From assembly GCA_013334965.1 (NCBI GenBank), contig JAAXWO010000005.1:62001-126000 (forward strand): DNA of 64,000 nucleotides, given 5' to 3'. Below are positions 1 through 8,570 of this stretch, piece by piece (positions within the stretch are counted from its first letter, which is position 1; every line of letters begins with the position of its first letter). The notes under the pieces are model-generated. The model was not told where the DNA came from. It was given only the letters and a program-made list of their open reading frames with translations, and did no database searches. This DNA is from Chlorobiaceae bacterium (lineage in GTDB: Bacteria > Bacteroidota > Chlorobiia > Chlorobiales > Chlorobiaceae). The translations under genes were made by a program, and so were the position numbers.

Positions 1-84
1 GTCGAAAGCTTCTGGTGGGCCATGATCGGCTCGATCTGCATCAGCCTGGTCGCCTGGCTTCTCAGCGCCGTCCTGAACGTTTGA
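1..84 (+). CDS. Phage holin family membrane protein (C-terminal end only)
   Basis: The frame is open from the first base and ends with TGA at 82-84, giving 27 residues of a C-terminus. The peptide starts VESFWWAMIGSICIS and is one hydrophobic helix, the typical last transmembrane segment of the small four-helix phage holin family (PF04020) proteins common in bacterial chromosomes. The name is historical; most members are not lysis proteins. The start lies outside the window. It is followed after 27 bases by bchC on the same strand. Function is unknown, and the family call rests on this short hydrophobic tail alone. Confidence 0.55.
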   Translation, partial: VESFWWAMIGSICISLVAWLLSAVLNV

Positions 85-111
85 CAATCCATTAACAGCA
101 ACCGACCTATC

Positions 112-1068
112 ATGCAGGGAGAAGCACAGGCGATCGTCCTCCTCAAAGCGAACAAGCTCAAACTCCAGTCCGTTCGTTACCTTGCCGACAATCCACGGGA
201 CGTACTTGTGAGGACAATAGCCAGCACCATCACGCCGGGTATCGACCGGCTTCTGCTGACGAACAAACCGGTCTCGAACAAGGTTCTCGCCTACCCTGTC
301 ATGACGGGCAGCGAGACCATCGGCCAGGTGCTCAAAACAGGCTCAGGAGTAACAGGCCTTAGAGAGGGCGATTTCGTCTATGCGTTCAAAGGGGACCGCT
401 GGGTCGGCATAGACCCCTATTACGGGTGCCATGCCGAATTGGTGCCGACATCCATGGAGAACCTGCTCCCGCTGGGGCGCGAACCCATTCACCGGGATCT
501 CCTCACGGGGCTCGTCGCCTACGTGATCAGCGCGATGGAAAAAATCCGGCTTGACCCGTCGATGCGGGTGCTTATCCTCGGGCTCGGGTCTGTCGGGCTC
601 ATGGTGTCGGAGTATCTTTTCCATAGAGGTGTCCGCCTCGTAGACGCCCTGGAGAACTTCCCGCTCCGCGGCGAACTTTCTCATGCAGAGAACATCGCCA
701 TAGACATGGCCGACTTTACGCCGGACTTCAACGACCGCTACGACCTGGTGATCGAAGCCACCGGGCGGATCCTGATGGTCGAAAAAGCCATCCGCCTGAT
801 GAAACCCCAGGCAAAAGTCCTGCTGATGGGCAGTTACGACATCCTGGGCTACGACTACAGGCTGATCCAGCACAAGGAACCTGTTATCATCTGCTCGAGC
901 ATCACCACCATGCAAAACCTTGAAGCAGCCAAGGAGCTGCTCGACCGTGAGGTGCTGAATACCGAAAAATTCTTCACGAACGTCTATCCGGTAAACCAGT
1001 ACGAGCTTGCCTACCGGATCGCCCTCGACAGCAAAGAGGCCGTCAAGACGGTTATCAGCTGGATATAA
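112..1068 (+). CDS. bchC: Bacteriochlorophyllide a dehydrogenase BchC
   Basis: Oxidises the C3 1-hydroxyethyl group of the chlorin to the acetyl group during bacteriochlorophyll a synthesis, using NAD(P). The 318-residue length is usual for BchC. The N-terminal half is a GroES-like medium-chain dehydrogenase fold (about residues 25-140, with PVMTGSETIGQV and a YGCHAE segment); the C-terminal half is a Rossmann domain with the nucleotide loop GLGSVGLMVSEY near residue 160. The zinc ligands of ordinary alcohol dehydrogenases are not evident, as expected for this branch. It is the clearest phototrophy marker in the window and points to a green sulfur bacterium. The next gene starts 17 bases downstream, so co-transcription with the ABC transporter is likely. 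No good ribosome-binding site is visible before the ATG. Confidence 0.9.
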   Translation: MQGEAQAIVLLKANKLKLQSVRYLADNPRDVLVRTIASTITPGIDRLLLTNKPVSNKVLAYPVMTGSETIGQVLKTGSGVTGLREGDFVYAFKGDRWVGIDPYYGCHAELVPTSMENLLPLGREPIHRDLLTGLVAYVISAMEKIRLDPSMRVLILGLGSVGLMVSEYLFHRGVRLVDALENFPLRGELSHAENIAIDMADFTPDFNDRYDLVIEATGRILMVEKAIRLMKPQAKVLLMGSYDILGYDYRLIQHKEPVIICSSITTMQNLEAAKELLDREVLNTEKFFTNVYPVNQYELAYRIALDSKEAVKTVISWI

Positions 1069-1085
1069 TCCGGGAACAGCTCTCC

Positions 1086-2621
1086 ATGGCAACAGCAGTA
1101 AGGCTATCCGGCATCACGAAACGTTTCGGAACCCTCAAGGCGAACGACGACGTCAGCCTCTCGATCCGGGCTGGTTCGATCCATGGCCTGGTCGGAGAGA
1201 ACGGCGCCGGAAAAAGCACCCTGTCGAATATCATTTACGGACTCATACGTCCGGACTCGGGAGCCATCGAGATCGATGGCAAAGCGGTTGGCTTCACCTC
1301 AACGCGACAGGCCATAGAAGCCGGAATCGGCATGGTTCATCAGCACTTCATGCTGGTACCGACGCTTACTGTCGCCGAAAACATTATCCTCGGCAGGGAA
1401 AAAAGCAGCTTCCGCCTGCCGATGAAACGCCTCGAACAGGAGATACGGGAACTCGGGCATCGTCACGGCCTTGAAGTCGATCCCTGCGCTCCGGTCTCCA
1501 GCCTGTCGGTGGGAGAGCAGCAGCGCGTCGAAATCCTCAAGCTGCTCTATCGCCAGGCGAGAATACTCATCCTCGACGAACCGACCGCGGTGCTCACCCC
1601 TTCCGAAACCGAGCGGCTGTTCGTCACGTTGCGATCGCTTGCCGCCGAAGGACGCACCATTCTGCTCATAACCCACAAGCTGGACGAAGTGCTCGCCGTT
1701 TCGGACGATGTGAGCGTCATGCGCAAGGGAGCGCTCGTCGGCACGATACCGACCTCGTCGGCCACAAAAGAGGTGCTGGCAAGAATGATGGTCGGACGAA
1801 ACGTGCTGCTGACCACTGAAAATCCATCCCAGGCCGCAGGCTCCCCCGCACTCCGTATTGACCGGCTGGGCTACGTCGCCCGTGATGGCGCCAAAAAGCT
1901 TCAGGACCTGAACCTGACGGTGCACTCAGGTGAAATTTACGGCATGGCAGGCGTCGAAGGCAACGGGCAGGCAGAACTGCTCTCACTCCTTTGGGGCACC
2001 TACGATCGTCAGGCGACAATCGATGGATCTATAACGCTCGACGGCCGCTCCCTCCTCGGAATGAGCCCTGCAGAAATCGCAGGAATGGGGGTGTCGATGA
2101 TCCCTGAAGATCGCCATAAATCTGCGATCATAGCGGATTACGGCATTGAGGAAAACCTCATCTTCGGCCGCCATCGCGAACATGACTTCCATCGCGGTAT
2201 CGGATTCGACCACGAGAAAATCCACCGCAATGCCCTTCAGATGATCGAACGATACGACATCAGGACCGGTTCCGGTTCCAACCCGTCGATAGCCTCCCTG
2301 TCAGGCGGAAACCAGCAGAAAATCGTGCTGGCGCGTGAAATGGAACGCCCCGGCTTAAAGCTGCTGGTGCTGGCCCAACCGACACGCGGCGTCGATATCG
2401 GCGCGATAGAACTTATTCACAGAAGAATCATCGACGCTCGCCAAAGCGGCATGGCCATCCTCCTGATCTCTTCCGAACTCGAAGAGGTCATCGCGCTTTC
2501 ATCACGTATCGGATGCCTCTACAAGGGGGCCATACGGCATGAGTTCCCTGAGGAATCGGTCAGGAACGGCCGCAAGAAAGGGTCCGGTTTCGAAAAAGAG
2601 ATCGGCCTGCATATCACCTGA
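1086..2621 (+). CDS. ABC transporter ATPase, nucleoside/simple-sugar type (two nucleotide-binding domains)
   Basis: A 511-residue tandem ATPase like those of the nucleoside (NupO/YufO) and ribose families. Domain 1 (about 1-240) has Walker A GENGAGKST, signature LSVGEQQRVE and Walker B ILILDEPTAVL. Domain 2 (about 255-500) has the degenerate Walker A of this class (GVEGNGQAE), signature LSGGNQQK and LLVLAQPTRGVD, where the usual Glu of the Walker B region is replaced by Gln. That asymmetry is normal for second domains of this family. It drives import through the permease encoded 14 bases downstream. The substrate cannot be read from the sequence; purine nucleosides are the best guess by family. 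Confidence 0.88.
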   Translation: MATAVRLSGITKRFGTLKANDDVSLSIRAGSIHGLVGENGAGKSTLSNIIYGLIRPDSGAIEIDGKAVGFTSTRQAIEAGIGMVHQHFMLVPTLTVAENIILGREKSSFRLPMKRLEQEIRELGHRHGLEVDPCAPVSSLSVGEQQRVEILKLLYRQARILILDEPTAVLTPSETERLFVTLRSLAAEGRTILLITHKLDEVLAVSDDVSVMRKGALVGTIPTSSATKEVLARMMVGRNVLLTTENPSQAAGSPALRIDRLGYVARDGAKKLQDLNLTVHSGEIYGMAGVEGNGQAELLSLLWGTYDRQATIDGSITLDGRSLLGMSPAEIAGMGVSMIPEDRHKSAIIADYGIEENLIFGRHREHDFHRGIGFDHEKIHRNALQMIERYDIRTGSGSNPSIASLSGGNQQKIVLAREMERPGLKLLVLAQPTRGVDIGAIELIHRRIIDARQSGMAILLISSELEEVIALSSRIGCLYKGAIRHEFPEESVRNGRKKGSGFEKEIGLHIT

Positions 2622-2635
2622 ACCCCCGGCACAGC

Positions 2636-3667
2636 ATGTCCCGTAAAACCCTTGAGCCTTTCGTCCCGACGCTGTCGGTCATTTTTGCCCTTGCAGCCGG
2701 CAGCCTCATTATCGCCGCCACAGGAAGCGATCCTGTCTCGGTCTATGGCAAAATGTTCCGTTCGACTTTCACCACAGGCTACGGAACCGGGCAGGTGATC
2801 TTCAGGGCGACGACGCTCGTCATGACCGGGCTCGCCGTAGCTTTGCCGTTCAAGGTCCGGCTGTTCAACATCGGAGTTGAAGGTCAACTGCTCATGGGAT
2901 CCTTCGCCGCTGCGCTCTGCGGCTCATCCCTCCCCCAGGATACTCCTGCGCTCCTTGCGCTTCCGGCGACACTCCTGTCGGCAATGGTCGCCGGAAGCTT
3001 CTGGGCCTTGATTGCAGGCTGGCTGAAGGTCCGATATGGCGTCAACGAAGTGATTTCGAGCATCATGCTGAATTTCATAGCCATGGGGATCACCGGTTAC
3101 CTGCTCACTACACGTTTCGCAGTACCGTCGACCGTCCATACGCCGACAATCGCTGAGGGCTGCCAACTTCCCGGCTTCGATGCTGTTTCAGGCCTTTCAT
3201 GGCACTCTCCGGCAAACCTTTCAGTTCTGCTCGCGATCTGCGCCACAGTGGGGGCGGCCATCCTGCTCTACGCCACAAGGTACGGGTACGCCATGATCGC
3301 GTCCGGCCTGAGCCCTGAAGCGGCCCGTCACGCAGGTATCAACACCACGGCCCACACCCTTTCGGCCATGGCCCTGGGCGGAGCGATAGCCGGTCTCGGA
3401 GCAGCCAACCTGGTGCTCGGATACAAACACTGGTTCGAAGCCGGACTGACTTCAGGGGCTGGATTCATGGGTATCGCCGTGGCGCTGCTTGCCGGAGCCC
3501 ACCCACTCTGGATCGTTTTTTCTGCGCTGCTTTTCGGATGGCTCGACTACGGAGGGCTTTCAGTAAACACCATGGTGCCGAAAGATATTTTCATGATGGT
3601 TCAGGGGTTAACCATCCTGGCCATCATCGCATTCCCTGCGCTCCTCAGAAACCGGATGAAAAACTAA
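2636..3667 (+). CDS. ABC transporter permease, nucleoside/simple-sugar type
   Basis: A 343-residue integral membrane protein with about 8-10 hydrophobic helices, of the NupP/YufP class in the BPD_transp_2 (LivHM-like) family. The conserved cytoplasmic loop, with GLSPEAARHAGI around residue 225 and the following GGAIAGLGAANLVLG helix, is characteristic. It pairs with the ATPase immediately upstream. In typical operons a second permease and a BMP-family binding lipoprotein accompany these two genes; neither is present here, and the next gene is an unrelated histone-like protein. The missing parts may be encoded elsewhere, or this permease may act as a homodimer. Confidence 0.85.
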   Translation: MSRKTLEPFVPTLSVIFALAAGSLIIAATGSDPVSVYGKMFRSTFTTGYGTGQVIFRATTLVMTGLAVALPFKVRLFNIGVEGQLLMGSFAAALCGSSLPQDTPALLALPATLLSAMVAGSFWALIAGWLKVRYGVNEVISSIMLNFIAMGITGYLLTTRFAVPSTVHTPTIAEGCQLPGFDAVSGLSWHSPANLSVLLAICATVGAAILLYATRYGYAMIASGLSPEAARHAGINTTAHTLSAMALGGAIAGLGAANLVLGYKHWFEAGLTSGAGFMGIAVALLAGAHPLWIVFSALLFGWLDYGGLSVNTMVPKDIFMMVQGLTILAIIAFPALLRNRMKN

Positions 3668-3777
3668 AATGCAGTCATGCTGAAAAATGGAGCAAAACGT
3701 ACACCCAACCGTATAATTTTTTATCTTTAAGACATTAGTATCGACGATAAATTCATCTAGTGAACACCCGGAATACC

Positions 3778-4128
3778 ATGCCAAAAAAATCGACGCCAAA
3801 AGAGGCCGCTGAAAAAGCACCTGCAAAAAAGACGGCAAAGAAGACGGCAAAGAAAGCCGATGCTGTTGTTGAAGCAACACCGGAAGTAAAAGTTAAAGCC
3901 GCGAAAGTGAAGGTTCCTAAAGCAACCGCCGAGAAGAAAACCGCTTCAGAAGAGAAAAAAACGGCAAAAAGCAGTTCGAAATCAAAAAAATCAGCGAAAG
4001 CAGCCGCACCTGAATTTGTCGAAGAGCATGTCAGGGTCGCAGCATATTTCCGTTGGGAAGAGCGCGGCAGACCTGAAGGCGGCCATGAGGATGACTGGAT
4101 AGAAGCGGAGAAACAGTTAAGGAAATAA
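3778..4128 (+). CDS. Histone H1-like lysine/alanine-rich protein with C-terminal DUF2934 domain
   Basis: About 116 residues from ATG 3778; an in-frame GTG at 3760 is also possible, but neither has a strong ribosome-binding site. Residues 1-80 are almost wholly Lys, Ala, Thr, Ser and Glu in KKTAKKTAKK-like runs, resembling eukaryotic H1 tails and bacterial HctA/AlgP-like DNA-binding proteins. The last 35 residues match the small DUF2934 motif (VAAYFRWEERGRPEG followed by DDWIEAE). By composition it should bind nucleic acids. It is monocistronic, with a strong terminator immediately downstream. Whether it condenses DNA or acts on RNA is not known. Confidence 0.8.
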   Translation: MPKKSTPKEAAEKAPAKKTAKKTAKKADAVVEATPEVKVKAAKVKVPKATAEKKTASEEKKTAKSSSKSKKSAKAAAPEFVEEHVRVAAYFRWEERGRPEGGHEDDWIEAEKQLRK

Positions 4129-4152
4129 TCAGGTTACCAGTCTGATAAGCGA

Positions 4153-4185
4153 TTTAAAAAGCCATTCACCGAATGGCTTTTTAAA
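4153..4185 (+). terminator. Rho-independent terminator after the DUF2934 gene
   Basis: A perfect 15-bp inverted repeat (TTTAAAAAGCCATTC and its complement) with a 3-base loop at 4168-4170. The A/T runs on each side of the GC-containing core allow it to terminate on both strands. It lies 24 bases past the stop of the histone-like gene. Confidence 0.88.
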
Positions 4186-4251
4186 TATTCACATTTTCAG
4201 TAAACGGCGCGGGATTATTCTTGATCCTCACCCGATATTCTACGCATACCG

Positions 4252-4419
4252 ATGAAATGGATCAGCTCTATTACAGGAAGCATAAAAATTTTATTTGCAG
4301 GATTATGGCTCGTATTCAGGATCATTCTTGAATATTTCGGACTGATCAGCGACGGCAACGACCGAGCCACCGGCATCAAGGATATGCGTGAAGAGTATAA
4401 AAATTCGAACTACCGCTGA
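4252..4419 (+). CDS. Small hypothetical membrane protein, 55 aa
   Basis: An open frame from ATG 4252 to TGA 4417-4419 encoding 55 residues. It begins MKWISSITGSIKILFAGL and has one hydrophobic helix (about residues 10-32) followed by a polar tail with DGNDRATG and a charged end. It sits alone between a bidirectional terminator and the convergent PASTA gene, whose stop is 19 bases away. The helix-plus-charged-tail pattern and the lack of an overlapping gene favour a real protein, but no clear ribosome-binding site is seen and I do not recognise a family. Confidence 0.5.
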   Translation: MKWISSITGSIKILFAGLWLVFRIILEYFGLISDGNDRATGIKDMREEYKNSNYR

Positions 4420-4438
4420 TCGCTTATGGGGAGTGCCG

Positions 4439-5173
4439 TTATTCGTTTGTGGCAACGGTCATGTCAACCGCCTGGCCGGACTGGGCGAACGAGTTGACCG
4501 ACGGCTTCTGGCTGATGACCGTGTTCGGCACTAGAAGCGCCGAGCGTTCATAGGTGATTTTCCCCAGGACAAGGCCGTTCTGGATGATGATGCTCCTGGC
4601 CTGGTCTATCGACATGCCGAGCAGATCCGGAACGACCACACGTTTCAATCCCGCAGGCTCCTGCTCAATTTTGCCGACAATCAGTGAAATGGCACTGCCT
4701 GTCATCACCGTCACATTCGGTGGCACCGACTGACTGAGGACCCGCCCGTCCTCCTCCGTTTTGGAAACCGCCCTCACCTGCACTCCCGAAACGGTCATAC
4801 CGAGCCTGGCCAGAATCTGGCGAGCCTCCTCTTCGGGACGTCCGGTAAGGTCGGGGATGGCGAAACTGGGTTTATCCGTCCTGTTGACGACAAGGTAGAC
4901 GTTACGTCCGGGCTTGACTGTCGAGGCAGCCGGAGGCACCTGATCGATCACGATATCTGGCTGAACCTCAGGCAGATACCGCACATTGTAACTTTTTACC
5001 GCCTTGAGATTCGCCTTTCCAAGGATTCGCTCGGCCTCCCCGTAAGAGATGTTTTTTACGTTCGGCACGGTGGCCTCACGCCCGCTCGACGTATAGATCG
5101 GAAGCAGGAATTTATCGATGACGACTATGGCGATCAGGGAAAGGATGGCACCGACCCAGACTTTTTTGTTCAT
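4439..5173 (-). CDS. PASTA-domain membrane-anchored protein
   Basis: 244 residues: a short cytoplasmic start, one transmembrane helix (about 5-28) and then three PASTA domains outside the membrane (about 34-98, 99-168 and 178-244). Each has the usual core of a Val-Pro start (VPNVKNISYGEAE, IPDLTGRPEEEAR, VPDLLGMSIDQAR) and a Pro-rich QxP turn. PASTA domains bind peptidoglycan fragments or muropeptide-like ligands. Here they are not joined to a kinase or a penicillin-binding domain, an architecture common in Bacteroidetes/Chlorobi. It lies 40 bases downstream of the polyprenyl synthase gene on the same strand, and undecaprenyl-type lipids also serve wall synthesis, so the two may share an operon. 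Confidence 0.85.
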   Translation of the reverse strand: MNKKVWVGAILSLIAIVVIDKFLLPIYTSSGREATVPNVKNISYGEAERILGKANLKAVKSYNVRYLPEVQPDIVIDQVPPAASTVKPGRNVYLVVNRTDKPSFAIPDLTGRPEEEARQILARLGMTVSGVQVRAVSKTEEDGRVLSQSVPPNVTVMTGSAISLIVGKIEQEPAGLKRVVVPDLLGMSIDQARSIIIQNGLVLGKITYERSALLVPNTVISQKPSVNSFAQSGQAVDMTVATNE

Positions 5174-5213
5174 TTCAGGTAGATAATATGGAGTATGGGC
5201 ATTGATCCGTGGT

Positions 5214-6188
5214 TCAGTGTTGCCGTTTCATGACAAAATCCACGAGTAACTGCATGGATCTTTTGGCGTCGCTCCCGGGTAGATGACTGATCGATTCGAG
5301 CGCCTTGTCGGCAAAGCCCTCCGCGACACGGGCAGCATACTCCAATCCGCCCTTCTGCTTGACGAAATCGATCACTTCGCTGCTCCGGACAGATCGTTTC
5401 TTCGAGCTTTTAAGGATCGTCTTTATCTTGTTCTGCTCCCCTTTATCGGAATGCTGAAGAGCATAAATGAGCGGCAACGTGATCTTCCGGTCTTTGATGT
5501 CGATGCCGAGTTGCTTGCCTGTTTTTTTGGAATCCCCGGTATAGTCAAGCAGGTCGTCCCTGATCTGGAACGCGAGACCAAGAAATTCACCATAGCTCTT
5601 CAGACTCGCGATATCCTGCTCTGAGGTCGTGGAACTCGCCGCCCCGATAGCGCAGGAGGTGGCAATCAGGGAGCCGGTCTTGTCGGCGATGACGCTGATG
5701 TAATCCTCCTCGGTGATATCGAGGCTCCGCGTTTTCTGTATCTGAAGGATCTCACCCTCGCTCATTCGCCTTACCGCCTCTGAAACCAGGTGCAAAGAGC
5801 GATAATCGCTGTTTTCGAGTGAATAGAGCAGACCCTTGGAAAGAAGGTAGTCTCCTATCAGCACCGAAATCTTGTTTTTCCACAAAGCATTGATCGACGG
5901 TATGCCTCGCCTCATCTCGGCGCCGTCGACGACATCGTCATGGATCAGCGTAGCCGAATGAAGGAGTTCGACCATGATTGCGCCCCGGTACGAGACGTCA
6001 CCGACCTGTCCGCATACCTTGGCCGAAAGCAGTACCAGCAGTGGCCTGATCTGCTTGCCCTGCTGTTTCAGGACGTAGCGAGTGACTTTGTCGACCAGGC
6101 TGTTACTGGAGTGCAGCACCGTTTTGTACCGCTCCTGGAAGACTTTCAGCTCTTCCGAAACGGAAGAGGTAACCTCTTTGATATCCAC
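5214..6188 (-). CDS. Trans-polyprenyl diphosphate synthase
   Basis: 324 residues of the polyprenyl synthetase family (PF00348). The first Asp-rich motif is LIHDDVVDGAEMRRG (about residue 85) and the second is FQIRDDLLDYTGD (about 208), both intact, along with the GKQIRPLL segment that binds isopentenyl diphosphate. It condenses isopentenyl diphosphate with allylic diphosphates. Residues before the first Asp motif suggest a medium or long product (octaprenyl or solanesyl, for menaquinone side chains) rather than farnesyl, but chain length cannot be fixed by reading. It probably leads the PASTA gene in a two-gene unit. Confidence 0.85.
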   Translation of the reverse strand: MDIKEVTSSVSEELKVFQERYKTVLHSSNSLVDKVTRYVLKQQGKQIRPLLVLLSAKVCGQVGDVSYRGAIMVELLHSATLIHDDVVDGAEMRRGIPSINALWKNKISVLIGDYLLSKGLLYSLENSDYRSLHLVSEAVRRMSEGEILQIQKTRSLDITEEDYISVIADKTGSLIATSCAIGAASSTTSEQDIASLKSYGEFLGLAFQIRDDLLDYTGDSKKTGKQLGIDIKDRKITLPLIYALQHSDKGEQNKIKTILKSSKKRSVRSSEVIDFVKQKGGLEYAARVAEGFADKALESISHLPGSDAKRSMQLLVDFVMKRQH

Positions 6189-6534
6189 AGATCCTGTTGC
6201 TTATGGGCAGTCCTGTTCAATTGTCCCGCATTCCGTCAGGAACAACAAACGAGGCTGCTTTTATTTATGCCCTGCAGGGTAGGCTTACGTTCAAAATCGT
6301 GAGAAGTTATCGATATTTCCATGATTATAAAAATCACTGCAGGAGCCTCTAAGTTCCCCGCGTTGACAGAGGCCCCTCCAGAGGCGAAAAAACCATTTGC
6401 GCGCAATGGCTATCTTTGTTACTATGAAACGGATTACGGGCTCATTACGCACCTCCTGGCGTACCCGCCCGACATCCCCCTGAAGTTTTCCGAAACCATG
6501 GCTGCCATCACGGCCTCGGCCCCCGTAATTCGAC
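6189..6534. other. Intergenic region between divergent polyprenyl synthase and tatC
   Basis: 346 bases between two diverging genes, expected to hold both promoters. An 86-codon frame on the plus strand (6321-6581) overlaps the start of tatC but has no recognisable protein features and no ribosome-binding site, so I treat it as non-coding. I see no strong hairpin and no repeat. A short palindrome, CCCTGCAGGG, lies near 6271. Confidence 0.5.
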
Positions 6535-7521
6535 ATGAGCAACGAAAGCGAATCAACAATACCGCCGACCGAAGGCAATGAACGCAGTGCAGATTCCGGC
6601 AACGACCTGATGCGGGTACCCGGAGAGACCGGAACACACGAAAAAAAGGAGTCCCCTTCAACTGCAGCCGATCCTGATGAGCATATCATGCCGGCGCCGC
6701 CTGAACCCATTCCTGAGACTGCACCGGAAGGACTCCCTGAAGAAGAATCCGAAGAAACGCCTGACGAGGAGACCGAAACCCAGGGCATGTCATTCATCGA
6801 CCACCTTGAAGAGTTTCGCTGGAGGCTGGTCAGGGGCGCCGTAGCATTCCTTGTTGCCGCCATCGCCTGCGGCTATTATGCAGACTACCTGGTCAACGTG
6901 GTGCTCATCGGCCCTTTGAAACAGAGCGGCCCGAACATCGTACTGCAGAACCTTGTCCCCTACGGTCAGCTTTCGCTCTATTTTCAGGTTGTCTTTTTCT
7001 GCGCCTTTGTCCTCTCCTTCCCTTTCCTCGCATGGCAGATATGGAAATTCGTCGAACCCGGCCTGCATGAAAAAGAGCGAAAGGCGAGCAGGTTCATCAT
7101 CCTGTTCATATCGATCTGCTTTTTTACCGGCATCGCTTTCGGATACTTCGTATTCATGCCTATCTCCCTGAAGTTTTTCGCAGGCTTCGGCTCTCCCCTC
7201 ATCAAGAACAACATCGCTGTCCAGGATTACATAAGCTTCTTCCTCGGCACACTCCTGACGGCAGGTATCGTCTTCGAACTTCCGTTCATATCCTACATCC
7301 TGTCCAAAATCGGATTTCTGACCCCGGCATTCATGCGATTCTACCGCAGACATGCCGTGATCGCCATGCTTGTGACAGCAGCAATCGTGACGCCCTCTAC
7401 CGATATGGTCACGCAGCTCGTCATCGCCGTACCGATGATCATCCTGTATGAAGTGAGCATTTATATTTCAGCAGGAGTTCAGCGGAACAAGAACAGGCAG
7501 CTTTTGCAGGAGCACTCATGA
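6535..7521 (+). CDS. tatC: Sec-independent protein translocase TatC with acidic N-terminal extension
   Basis: 328 residues. The conserved TatC core starts at about residue 85 with MSFIDHLEEFRWRL, the helix-1 motif that binds twin-arginine signals, and continues through six transmembrane helices, including the FVEPGLHEKERK loop and the SYILSKIGFLTP segment. The first 84 residues are low-complexity, rich in Glu, Pro, Ser and Thr, and would lie in the cytoplasm. An internal ATG at 6787 would give a standard-length TatC, with a GAGGAG about 15 bases upstream, so the extension needs proof. No tatA is seen nearby. The stop overlaps the esterase start (ATGA), so the two are translationally coupled. 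Confidence 0.88.
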   Translation: MSNESESTIPPTEGNERSADSGNDLMRVPGETGTHEKKESPSTAADPDEHIMPAPPEPIPETAPEGLPEEESEETPDEETETQGMSFIDHLEEFRWRLVRGAVAFLVAAIACGYYADYLVNVVLIGPLKQSGPNIVLQNLVPYGQLSLYFQVVFFCAFVLSFPFLAWQIWKFVEPGLHEKERKASRFIILFISICFFTGIAFGYFVFMPISLKFFAGFGSPLIKNNIAVQDYISFFLGTLLTAGIVFELPFISYILSKIGFLTPAFMRFYRRHAVIAMLVTAAIVTPSTDMVTQLVIAVPMIILYEVSIYISAGVQRNKNRQLLQEHS

Positions 7522-8540
7522 CTCTTGATGCAGCCTGCCGTCCGAACGTGGTTTACGAAACCGTTGCTGGCACTACGCTGGAAGGCAACGCACTCGGAGA
7601 CCCAGCCGCAAGAAACGTTCCAGTCTATCTTCCGCCCTCCTACGACGGCGAGAAACGGTTTCCGGTAATCTATCTTCTTGCGGGATTTGCATCTACCGGC
7701 ACAAGCTTCCTGAACTTCAGTTTCGGCCGCCCGACGGTCCCCGAAACCGTCGACATGATGATCCGCCGGGGCTTGATGCCGGAGACCATCCTGGTCATGC
7801 CGGACTGCATGACGCGATACGGAGGTTCGCAATACGTCGACTCACCGGCCACAGGCGACTACGAAACCTATCTGACCGAAGAGCTGATCCCCTGGATAGA
7901 CAGCCGATTCAGCACGTTTGCAGAGAGCACGCACCGGGCTGTAGCCGGCAAATCGTCAGGCGGATTCGGCGCTCTCAGGCTCGGCATGCGGCATCCGGAG
8001 CTCTTTTCAGCCGTCGCCTGCCATAGCGGAGACATGGATTTCGAGCTCTGCTACCGGCCGAACTTCCCGAACGCCGCGCGCACCCTTGAAAAATACGGAG
8101 GTAGCGTCACGGCGTTTTTCAGGAACTGGGAGTCGCTCGACAAGAAACCTCGCGGAGAGTTCGCCCTGCTCGACATGATGGCCATGTCGGCAGCGTACTC
8201 GCCCGACCCGTCCAGGCCCGCGCCTGAGAACATGACGCTGCCGTTCGATCCCAGAACCTGCCGACCCGTCCCGGAAGTGTGGGAAAGATGGCAGCAGTTC
8301 GATCCGATCGTCATGATGGACGAGGAGCAATACCGGGATGCCCTCTGTTCGCTCAAACTCCTCTTCCTTGATTGCGGATCGCAGGACGAATACAACCTCC
8401 AGTTCGGCCACCGGCGCTTTTCCGACCTGGCGACAACAGCAGGGATCGCTCACCGGTACGAGGAGTTTCCAGACACCCACGCCGACACGTCTTACCGCTA
8501 CAGGACTTCGCTGCCGCTGTTGGCGTCAGCCATATCATAG
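7518..8540 (+). CDS. Esterase of the alpha/beta-hydrolase (esterase D-like) family
   Basis: 340 residues, putative esterase family PF00756 (esterase D/mycolyltransferase-like). The nucleophile elbow is AGKSSGGFGAL (Ser near residue 141), after a RVPVYLP-type entry strand (NVPVYLPPSYDG) and FPVIYLLAGFAST. A likely catalytic Asp lies in DCGSQDEYNL and the His in FPDTHADTSYRY near the end. No signal peptide is seen, so the enzyme should be cytoplasmic despite its coupling to tatC by an ATGA overlap. Substrates of this family range from S-formylglutathione to siderophore and carbohydrate esters; nothing here decides between them. Confidence 0.8.
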   Translation: MTLDAACRPNVVYETVAGTTLEGNALGDPAARNVPVYLPPSYDGEKRFPVIYLLAGFASTGTSFLNFSFGRPTVPETVDMMIRRGLMPETILVMPDCMTRYGGSQYVDSPATGDYETYLTEELIPWIDSRFSTFAESTHRAVAGKSSGGFGALRLGMRHPELFSAVACHSGDMDFELCYRPNFPNAARTLEKYGGSVTAFFRNWESLDKKPRGEFALLDMMAMSAAYSPDPSRPAPENMTLPFDPRTCRPVPEVWERWQQFDPIVMMDEEQYRDALCSLKLLFLDCGSQDEYNLQFGHRRFSDLATTAGIAHRYEEFPDTHADTSYRYRTSLPLLASAIS

Positions 8541-8570
8541 AAATATCTGTTGATCTGTTCAATTCCCTTC

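Noticed and set aside
6321-6581. 86-codon frame before tatC
   Set aside because: It overlaps the tatC start, lacks a ribosome-binding site and has no recognisable protein pattern.
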